Shown one piece after another: positions 1-4,601 of a stretch of 5,080 nucleotides of DNA. The stretch lies in assembly GCA_021413535.1 (NCBI GenBank), contig JAIOQF010000356.1, positions 1-5,080 of the forward strand, read 5' to 3'. The notes under the pieces are model-generated. The model did no database searches, was not told the origin of the DNA, and worked only from the letters and a program-made list of their open reading frames with translations. A program made the translations under genes and the position numbers. Origin of the DNA: Verrucomicrobiota bacterium (GTDB lineage Bacteria; Verrucomicrobiota; Verrucomicrobiia; Verrucomicrobiales; Verrucomicrobiaceae). How positions within the stretch are numbered: position 1 is the stretch's first letter; every line of letters begins with the position of its first letter.

Positions 1-1398
1 TCGGACATCAACCGCGCGCTGCCCTACAGCGACGATGCAGAAAAAGGTGTGCTTTCCTGCTTCCTGCAGAATCCCGTCGACCTCTTGAACGACGCACAAG
101 TCACGCTGCCCGTCGATGCTTTCTACCACCCCATCAACCGACAGATATTCGAAGAACTTCTGGCCTTCAACAACCGGCCCGACCATAAGGCGCTCGATCT
201 TGTCACGCTCTCGCAGCATCTGATCGACAAGGGCTTGATGGATAAAATCGGCGGACCCTCCTTCATCGCAGAGCTGCTGAGCTTCGTGCCCACACCGGCG
301 CACTATCCCTATTATAAAGGCATCCTGCGCGACAAATTTCTCCTGCGCAGCATGATCATCGCCTGCACTGAGGGTATTCAAAGCGCCTACGAATTTCAGG
401 AAGATGTGCCGGGTCTGCTCGACCGCGTCGAACAAAAAGTGTTGGCCGTGCGCGAAGGCACCTTGGCGCGCGACCACGTAAAGCCCCTCAAAGAACACGT
501 GGGGGAGGCCATCGACACCATCCAGGAAATGCTGCAGAACCCCGGCATGCTGCGCGGGCTCTCCACCGGCTACGGCCTGCTGGACAAGATGACCAACGGC
601 TTGCAGAAAAGCGAAATGTTCGTCATTGCCGCCCGCCCCTCGATGGGCAAGACCTCGCTGGCCATGAACATCGTCGAACACGTCGCCGTGGTGCAGAAAA
701 AATCCGTGGCAGTCTTCAGCCTGGAAATGAGCGCCTCCATGCTGGTGCGCCGTCTCATCGCCGCCCGCGCCGCCGTCAGCATGACCCGCATCAACGGCGG
801 CATGCTCAACCGCGAGGAGCAAAAAGCCGTGATGGATGCCTGCAAGGAATTGCAGAACTCGCACATCTTCATCGATGACACCCCCGGTCTGGACATCCTC
901 GAACTCCGGGCCAAAGCGCGCCGCATGAAAAAGCAGAATAATATCGAGCTGATCGCCATCGACTACATTCAGCTCCTCACCTCCGGCAGCAAGCGCGCCA
1001 AAGACAACCGGCAGATCGAAATTGCCGAAATCTCCGCCGGCCTCAAGGGCCTGGCCAAGGAGCTCGACCTTCCGGTCATCGTCTTGGCCCAGCTCAACCG
1101 TCAGGTCGAGCAGCGCAAAGGTGGCCGCCCCATGCTGAGCGACCTGCGCGAATCCGGTTCCATCGAGCAGGACGCCGACGTCGTCGGCCTGCTCACCCGA
1201 TCCGATTACGCCGGATCCAAACAGGAAGATGACGACAAGAAGCGGGGCGGCGACGACGAGGATGATGCGAGGAATCGCGGCGAATCCATGCTCATCATTG
1301 CCAAGAATCGAAATGGCCCGACCGACGACGTCCCGCTCCATTTCGCCGGAGAACTGATGCGCTTCACCGAGCGCGAAGGTGACCGGTCTAATTCTTAG
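1..1398 (+). CDS. dnaB: Replicative DNA helicase DnaB (5' end outside window)
   Basis: DnaB is the hexameric ring helicase that unwinds DNA 5'-3' at the replication fork and contacts primase and the helicase loader. The reading frame is open from base 1 and already shows the N-terminal family signature (LPYSDDAEKGVLSCFLQNP at window residues 7-25), so the true start lies a few codons upstream. The ATG-like start at 49 is an internal GTG and would delete part of this domain. The N-terminal domain spans about residues 8-115, the linker about 116-180, and the RecA-like motor follows. Walker A is ARPSMGKTS (211-219, K217/T218), the FSLEMS motif at 239-244 carries the catalytic Glu (E242), and Walker B is LIAIDYIQLL with D321. 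QLNRQVEQR (364-372) and SDLRESGSIEQDAD (380-393) are standard C-terminal motifs. An Asp/Lys-rich stretch at about 405-428 is longer than in many homologues. No intein interrupts the motor. It ends with TAG at 1396-1398, and the 465 visible residues fit the usual family length. Confidence 0.97.
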   Translation, partial: SDINRALPYSDDAEKGVLSCFLQNPVDLLNDAQVTLPVDAFYHPINRQIFEELLAFNNRPDHKALDLVTLSQHLIDKGLMDKIGGPSFIAELLSFVPTPAHYPYYKGILRDKFLLRSMIIACTEGIQSAYEFQEDVPGLLDRVEQKVLAVREGTLARDHVKPLKEHVGEAIDTIQEMLQNPGMLRGLSTGYGLLDKMTNGLQKSEMFVIAARPSMGKTSLAMNIVEHVAVVQKKSVAVFSLEMSASMLVRRLIAARAAVSMTRINGGMLNREEQKAVMDACKELQNSHIFIDDTPGLDILELRAKARRMKKQNNIELIAIDYIQLLTSGSKRAKDNRQIEIAEISAGLKGLAKELDLPVIVLAQLNRQVEQRKGGRPMLSDLRESGSIEQDADVVGLLTRSDYAGSKQEDDDKKRGGDDEDDARNRGESMLIIAKNRNGPTDDVPLHFAGELMRFTEREGDRSNS

Positions 1399-1405
1399 TC
1401 GCTGA

Positions 1406-1427
1406 TTTGGGGCGCATCGGCCCCGAA
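1406..1427 (+). terminator. Weak stem-loop just after dnaB
   Basis: GGGGC (1409-1413) pairs with GCCCC (1420-1424) around a six-base loop. The flanking TTT and GAA extend the stem to eight pairs with one G-T wobble. It sits eight bases past the dnaB stop, where a terminator is expected. No T-tract follows, so it is not a canonical Rho-independent terminator. It may instead protect the 3' end of the mRNA or be a chance hairpin. Confidence 0.3.
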
Positions 1428-1443
1428 CAGTCGGTGTGTCTCA

Positions 1444-1486
1444 GTAAAAAGTCACCTACCGCAGCACGCAAGAACAGGCTTTTTAC
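1444..1486. repeat. Inverted repeat with 10-pair arms
   Basis: GTAAAAAGTC (1444-1453) pairs with GGCTTTTTAC (1477-1486), giving ten pairs with one G-T wobble around a 23-base spacer. Eight of these pairs are uninterrupted Watson-Crick matches (GTAAAAAG with CTTTTTAC). It lies between dnaB and the DnaA-box-like pair that starts four bases later. It could be a protein-binding site or an RNA stem in the dnaB 3' untranslated region. The AT-rich arms argue against an ordinary terminator. Confidence 0.4.
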
Positions 1487-1489
1487 CAC

Positions 1490-1511
1490 TTCCTCACAAG
1501 TTATTCACAAG
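1490..1511 (+). promoter_or_regulatory. Tandem DnaA-box-like 11-mers
   Basis: TTCCTCACAAG (1490-1500) is followed directly by TTATTCACAAG (1501-1511), matching at 9 of 11 bases and phased by one helical turn. The second contains TTATTCACA, an exact match to the relaxed E. coli DnaA box consensus TTATNCACA. The first differs from it at two positions. Weaker candidates nearby are TTTGTCACA at 1642-1650 and TTGTTCACA at 2002-2010, each one mismatch away. DnaA binding is inferred from consensus only. A single 9-base match can occur by chance, but the tandem arrangement is less expected. Confidence 0.4.
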
Positions 1512-1608
1512 CTGCTATTTATTAGTAATCCACTTGGCATCCAGCGGCATTGACAGGCGTGAATTAGCAAATCGGTGGGTTTGAATGCGATCAAAACGAG
1601 GTGATGAA

Positions 1609-1639
1609 TGTGGAACGCGCTTCAGAGTTGTGTGGAACG
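1609..1639. repeat. Direct repeat TGTGGAACG, two copies 22 bases apart
   Basis: TGTGGAACG occurs at 1609-1617 and again at 1631-1639, a 22-base period that is close to two turns of the helix. Read on the minus strand, each copy is CGTTCCACA, two mismatches from the DnaA consensus TTWTNCACA. The spacing places both copies on the same DNA face, as expected for a pair of binding sites for one protein. They could be degenerate DnaA boxes or sites for an unrelated regulator. Confidence 0.4.
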
Positions 1640-1661
1640 TTTTTGTCACATCGTAGCGTCA

Positions 1662-1679
1662 TCGAATGATCCGATTCGA
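1662..1679. repeat. Small inverted repeat TCGAAT-N6-ATTCGA
   Basis: A perfect six-base inverted repeat (1662-1667 and 1674-1679) with a six-base spacer lies between the 9-base direct repeat and the AT-rich core. It is short enough to be chance. Its position at the edge of the AT-rich stretch is the only reason to list it. Confidence 0.25.
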
Positions 1680-1685
1680 GTCGTT

Positions 1686-1800
1686 TGTCAGTCGAAATTC
1701 ATCATCTAGATTGGTTACGATATTGTAGTGTAAAATTATGTTTTTTCATTCTATATAAATGACTTGCGTATGTTTATTTTGTAAAAATCGTTATTTGATT
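1686..1800. other. AT-rich core, possible DNA unwinding element
   Basis: The stretch is strikingly AT-rich compared with its surroundings. The 30 bases from 1731 to 1760 contain only three G or C, and 1741-1800 contains 12 of 60. It has T-runs (six T at 1741-1746), a TATATAAAT segment and several short A-runs. It begins about 40 bases after the last candidate DnaA site. Such easily melted DNA is typical of unwinding elements at origins, but also of strong promoter regions and of horizontally acquired or decaying sequence. Confidence 0.45.
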
Positions 1801-2066
1801 TTCGCTGCGCTAACATTTCACGATTGTTCTGCATCATCTCCGATCTCGTTTTGGACGCGCTTACTATTTAGGTTCAACAGTCATTAGTCGTGAACGAGGA
1901 CCCGCTCCCTGCTTTGACCGAGTGGCAGTGAACAGGCTCGGCTTCAGGGGGCGCTCAGACTTCGGTTTGGTTGCTCGTGATTTACAGTCCAAATGCCGAA
2001 CTTGTTCACAAACCTCGTTGAGAACTCAGATATACCTTACTAAGTGCCAACGGCACGCCATACACC

Positions 2067-2093
2067 GAGCCTGGGACTCAAGCCCTTGGGCTC
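2067..2093. repeat. Imperfect inverted repeat / AGCCC-TT-GGGCT palindrome
   Basis: GAGCC (2067-2071) can pair with GGCTC (2089-2093), continuing with wobbles. An alternative compact palindrome AGCCCTTGGGCT lies at 2081-2092. It sits beyond the candidate nuclease terminator and has no T-tract. It may be a second fold in the 3' region of the nuclease transcript or chance. Confidence 0.2.
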
Positions 2094-2103
2094 CCAACAG
2101 AAA

Positions 2104-2125
2104 CGCGTTTTGTGCTTAAAGCGCG
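2104..2125 (-). terminator. Candidate Rho-independent terminator of the nuclease gene
   Basis: On the minus strand, CGCGCTTT (2125-2118) pairs with AAAACGCG (2111-2104) around a six-base loop, giving eight pairs with one G-T wobble. The bases that follow on that strand read TTTCTGTT, an interrupted T-tract. The structure lies about 57 bases past the nuclease stop codon. The stem has a GC base and an AT upper part, and the T-tract is imperfect, so termination may be partial. The plus-strand bases at 2101-2110 also form the palindrome AAACGCGTTT. Confidence 0.4.
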
Positions 2126-2182
2126 CCTCATCAACAGAGACGAACGAACAGCTGGGTGCGACGCCTTGGCCTCAATTGCAAC

Positions 2183-3181
2183 CTACTTCCACTGAATCGC
2201 ACCCAGAGTTTCCGCCAGATTGCGGGTCGCCTTCACCAGCTGGACGGCGGCCATGTCGGTGAACTTCTCTTTGGTGCCTTTCTGGAAATTTAGATAAATG
2301 GTCCAGTAATTCCCCGTGCGTGGGAAACGCTTTCCATACTTCAATTCCGCATAAATTTCCCGCGAGACCCCGATGGAATCCGTCGCCCACTGCGCCGGCC
2401 AGGTGCGCACCTCGCCGGTATTCGTGGGTTTGAACGCGGCGACCCGGTCGCGCAGCTTCACGGCCAGCTCCGCCTCGGTCTCCGCATTCATCGCCACCAC
2501 ATGCTCATCCCAGTAGCGATGAAGCGGCAGGCGTTTGTCCGCCTCTTCTGGTGACTTGTTCGTGGCACCACTTTCGCTCCCTAACAAGAGCTTGTTGCCT
2601 CCGCTGTCTGCGCCATCCATGTTTGCCGCTGCCTCGTCTGGATCGGAGATGAGCGTGGCTCGGCCCTCGGCGTCAAATTTGAAAAATCCGCAGGCCGCAT
2701 GCAGCGGCTGATGCACGTCGCCACCCATGTGCAGCAAAAACCTCAGCGCATCATGCTTGCTCATGAATTCAGACCGGCCCTCCAGCACATCGATGCACTT
2801 CACCAGAGTCTGCACCACATCATTTTCCTTGGTAAAACGCTTGTCGCCGTAAGCCTTGGAGCCCAGTGGCAGATCCACAAAATGCCACGCTGGATTGTCC
2901 GGATGCGCCGTGTTGAAGGCTTTGCCCTCATCGGTGTTGGCAAATCTACCGGAACGCGATGGGATCCGGTTCGGCCGCACGTCATCCGGCCAGATGGAAG
3001 CATCTTCGACTGACTCGTTCCCGAGAATTTCCTTCACCTTGGCTGCCGCAGCAGGATTGCTTTTCTGCAAGTGCTCCAATGCCAGGGCCGCGATGGTGCG
3101 ATGTCCTTCCTGCCCCCAGGCAAAAGCGCGGGAACAGGTCAGCACCACGATAACGGTCGGGAGGAGGAGTCGGAGGATCAT
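2183..3181 (-). CDS. Secreted S1/P1-family zinc nuclease
   Basis: A 332-residue protein of the S1/P1 nuclease family, trinuclear-zinc enzymes that cleave single-stranded DNA and RNA to 5'-nucleotides and remove 3'-phosphates. ATG at 3181 is chosen because residues 1-21 form a Sec signal peptide ending AFA. Cleavage there would make Trp22 the new N-terminus, as the family's zinc site requires, since its backbone amine is a ligand. A TTG at 3241 would add 20 charged residues. All nine ligands of P1 nuclease have counterparts: W22 and H27 (WGQEGH), D66 (SIWPDD), H100 (WHFVDLP), H151, D155 and H161 (HMGGDVHQPLH), H221 and D225 (LHRYWDEH). About 60 residues separate H161 from H221, more than in fungal P1, so a loop is enlarged. 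The gene stands alone, divergent from its neighbour, and probably acts in the periplasm or outside the cell in nucleotide or phosphate scavenging. No clear ribosome binding site precedes the start. Confidence 0.93.
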   Translation of the reverse strand: MILRLLLPTVIVVLTCSRAFAWGQEGHRTIAALALEHLQKSNPAAAAKVKEILGNESVEDASIWPDDVRPNRIPSRSGRFANTDEGKAFNTAHPDNPAWHFVDLPLGSKAYGDKRFTKENDVVQTLVKCIDVLEGRSEFMSKHDALRFLLHMGGDVHQPLHAACGFFKFDAEGRATLISDPDEAAANMDGADSGGNKLLLGSESGATNKSPEEADKRLPLHRYWDEHVVAMNAETEAELAVKLRDRVAAFKPTNTGEVRTWPAQWATDSIGVSREIYAELKYGKRFPRTGNYWTIYLNFQKGTKEKFTDMAAVQLVKATRNLAETLGAIQWK

Positions 3182-3305
3182 ATTGTGATTCTGGCGGAGA
3201 GTTGGTTGTTTGTCACGATAACAATGTCGGGACCTGTCCAAAGAGATGAGGCGGCTTCGAACGTCCGCGCTGTTCGGTGATTATATTTCATGCTATTCTC
3301 ACTGC
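3182..3305. promoter_or_regulatory. Divergent promoter region, nuclease / DUF4126 genes
   Basis: This 124-base gap must hold promoters for both genes. On the plus strand, TGCTATTCT (3291-3299) resembles an extended -10 element and lies only six bases before the ATG at 3306, which would make the transcript leaderless. TATATT at 3282-3287 is an alternative -10 giving a leader of roughly a dozen bases. No good -35 is seen with either. On the minus strand, TTGGAC (3241-3236) and a TTATCG-like hexamer further on are weak. Neither start has a Shine-Dalgarno sequence. All assignments are by eye, and the E. coli sigma-70 consensus may not fit this organism. Confidence 0.3.
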
Positions 3306-4487
3306 ATGGAAATCCTCTCCCAACTTGGTGTGGCGCTCGGACTGGCTTCGCTCGCGGGTGTGAACTTGTATCTCACCGTTCTACTTACAGGACTGGCGAT
3401 CCGCTTTGAGTGGGTGCATCTGGCCGCGCAGTATCAATCGCTCGACGTGCTGGCGCATCCGGTGGTGATCATCGTCGCGGGGCTGCTCTTTGTGATGCAA
3501 TTTTTCGCGGATAAAATTCCCTGGGTGGATTCGCTTTGGGACAGTGTGCACACGATCATTCGTCCGGTGGGCGGAACCTTGCTGGCGCTGCAGGCTGTCG
3601 GCACCATGCCGGGCTATGTGGAGGTGGCCGCAGCGCTGCTCGCAGGCGGCGCGGCCTTGACCATGCACAGTGCGAAGGCCGGGACGCGATTACTGATCAA
3701 TAATTCGCCAGAACCAGCCTCGAACATCGCGATGAGCCTGGCGGAAGATGTCGCAGTGACGGGCGGCGTAGCGCTGACGCTGCTGAATCCGGTGATCGCA
3801 CTCGTGGTCTTCAGCGGTCTGCTCACGGTGATCTGGCTGTTGTTCCCGCGCCTGTGGCGGCTGATCCGCACGACGATGTGGCTGGTGTGGCACAAATTAA
3901 AACTACCGGGTCGGCGCGAGACGCAGGATGCGCCGGTGGATCTGAAGTGCGAGGTCACCGATGAGTTGCGCGATCTCTTGCAGATTGGCGCGGGGCTTTC
4001 CTCTGACGAAGTCAAATGGACGGTTCGTTGTCATTCAGGAAAGAGCAGGGGAGTTCGTGGATTCTGCGCCAATCTGTCGGGGATCCTCGTGGCACCAGCG
4101 CGACCGGACTGCCTCTACTTTGCGACGATCAAAGGTTTGCGCAGCCGGCTTTTCAAGTTTCCGTTGAATGCGGCGCAGGTCGAAGTGGAGTCGAAATTCC
4201 TCAGCGAGAACGTCGCGGTCAGCAGTGACGGCATGCGCGCCGTGTTCCGGTTTCCCCGCGGACGTGGCGCACTGGTGGAGTCGCTGGCGTTGCGAATTCG
4301 AGAGTCGTTGACCGAAAAAATTGCTCCGCTTGAGCAACAAGCTGTGCCACCGATTGAAGACACTCAGTTCGTCGAACCCGAAACTGCGGTGGTTGAGGAA
4401 ACTGTTGTGCCTCCGCCCACTGAAATTCTGCCTTCGCCGGAGTCAGGTCCTGATGGAAAAATTTCTCCACTTCCGGCAGTTAATTGA
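3306..4487 (+). CDS. DUF4126 membrane protein with soluble C-terminal domain
   Basis: A 393-residue protein whose first half resembles DUF4126 membrane proteins, a family of unknown function. ATG at 3306 is preferred because it starts directly at the first membrane segment. An ATG at 3246 would add 20 residues of no known relevance. Hydrophobic segments lie near residues 5-31, 49-68, 104-121 and 150-180, with a shorter one near 87-101. The motif-like stretch HSAKAGTRLLINNSPEPASN (121-140) links the later helices. A basic patch (181-205) follows the last helix and suggests a cytoplasmic C-terminus. Residues about 210-337 form a soluble domain of alternating hydrophobic strands that I do not recognise. 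Residues 346-393 are a Pro/Glu/Val-rich, probably disordered tail. DUF4126 proteins are often near 200 residues, so the C-terminal half is an addition. kup follows 114 bases downstream on the same strand and may be co-transcribed. No ribosome binding site is evident. Confidence 0.85.
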   Translation: MEILSQLGVALGLASLAGVNLYLTVLLTGLAIRFEWVHLAAQYQSLDVLAHPVVIIVAGLLFVMQFFADKIPWVDSLWDSVHTIIRPVGGTLLALQAVGTMPGYVEVAAALLAGGAALTMHSAKAGTRLLINNSPEPASNIAMSLAEDVAVTGGVALTLLNPVIALVVFSGLLTVIWLLFPRLWRLIRTTMWLVWHKLKLPGRRETQDAPVDLKCEVTDELRDLLQIGAGLSSDEVKWTVRCHSGKSRGVRGFCANLSGILVAPARPDCLYFATIKGLRSRLFKFPLNAAQVEVESKFLSENVAVSSDGMRAVFRFPRGRGALVESLALRIRESLTEKIAPLEQQAVPPIEDTQFVEPETAVVEETVVPPPTEILPSPESGPDGKISPLPAVN

Positions 4488-4493
4488 AGGTGA

Positions 4494-4601
4494 GTGGTTT
4501 ACGACTTGGCTGTGTGCGTTTTTCTTGCCAAGGCCGTCAACCGGTGCGTAACTACCAATCCGCGTTACACGCGGACGCGGCAAAACCCGCGGTGCCCCTG
4601 A
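4494..4601 (+). other. Possible 35-codon leader ORF before kup
   Basis: A frame opens at GTG 4494 and ends with TGA at 4599-4601, directly abutting the kup ATG and in the same frame. The start is preceded by GAAGG (4486-4490), the best Shine-Dalgarno-like sequence seen in the window, though only three bases separate them. The product would begin VYDLAVCVFLAKAVNRC and end in a basic, Pro/Arg-rich tail. It has no recognised relatives. An open frame this short is common by chance in GC-rich DNA. If translated, it could couple ribosomes to the kup start, which lacks its own Shine-Dalgarno sequence. Confidence 0.2.
4559..4591 (+). promoter_or_regulatory. Back-to-back GC hairpins in the kup leader
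   Basis: TCCGCG (4559-4564) pairs with CGCGGA (4570-4575) around a TTACA loop. The next base begins a second hairpin, CGCGG (4576-4580) with CCGCG (4587-4591) around CAAAAC. Because the arms share the same CGCGG/CCGCG sequence, the first CGCGG (4570-4574) can also pair with the last CCGCG, so alternative folds compete. The second stem ends ten bases before the kup ATG, inside the ribosome footprint. A further pairing, CTTGGC (4505-4510) with GCCAAG (4527-4532), lies upstream. No known potassium- or c-di-AMP-type riboswitch consensus was recognised. A role in translational control is inference. Confidence 0.35.

Larger units (their letters stand above)
1399..2182. other. Long gene-free region between dnaB and the convergent nuclease gene
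   Basis: This 784-base stretch has no convincing gene. Short open frames near 1922-2119 and 2044-2262 start at weak codons, have no ribosome binding site, encode no recognisable motif and overlap each other in different frames. No tRNA cloverleaf, rRNA, tmRNA or repeat array was recognised. Base composition changes sharply: dnaB is about 60% G+C, 1681-1740 has 19 G+C in 60 bases, and 1741-1800 has 12 in 60. Composition recovers from about 1800. The region holds DnaA-box-like 9-mers, direct and inverted repeats and an AT-rich core, listed separately. Its function is unknown. A replication origin, an unannotated ncRNA with its promoter, or a remnant of lost genes are all possible. Confidence 0.8.

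Noticed and set aside
570..959. Minus-strand 129-codon open frame inside dnaB
   Set aside because: It is antisense to the most conserved helicase motifs, and its Ser/Arg/Met-rich composition is a shadow of dnaB codon usage.
601..1180. Intein in dnaB
   Set aside because: DnaB is a frequent intein host, but Walker A, Walker B and the later motifs follow each other at normal spacing without an insertion.
1399..2182. Insertion sequence, prophage remnant, tRNA or CRISPR in the gene-free region
   Set aside because: No transposase fragment, terminal inverted repeats with target duplication, cloverleaf or regularly spaced repeat array was found on reading either strand.
1922..2262. Two short plus-strand open frames (1922-2119 and 2044-2262) in the gene-free region
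   Set aside because: They overlap in different frames, lack ribosome binding sites and recognisable motifs, and the second runs into the 3' end of the nuclease gene.
3182..3241. TTG at 3241 as the nuclease start
   Set aside because: It would put 20 charged residues before the signal peptide. ATG 3181 gives a proper signal peptide and the required mature N-terminal Trp.
3246..3305. ATG at 3246 as the DUF4126 start
   Set aside because: It adds 20 residues with no family resemblance. ATG 3306 starts at the first membrane segment. The choice is not certain, as neither has a clear ribosome binding site.
4488..4601. Known c-di-AMP (ydaO-type) riboswitch before kup
   Set aside because: These often precede potassium transporters, but the 114-base gap shows none of the conserved core segments I would expect.
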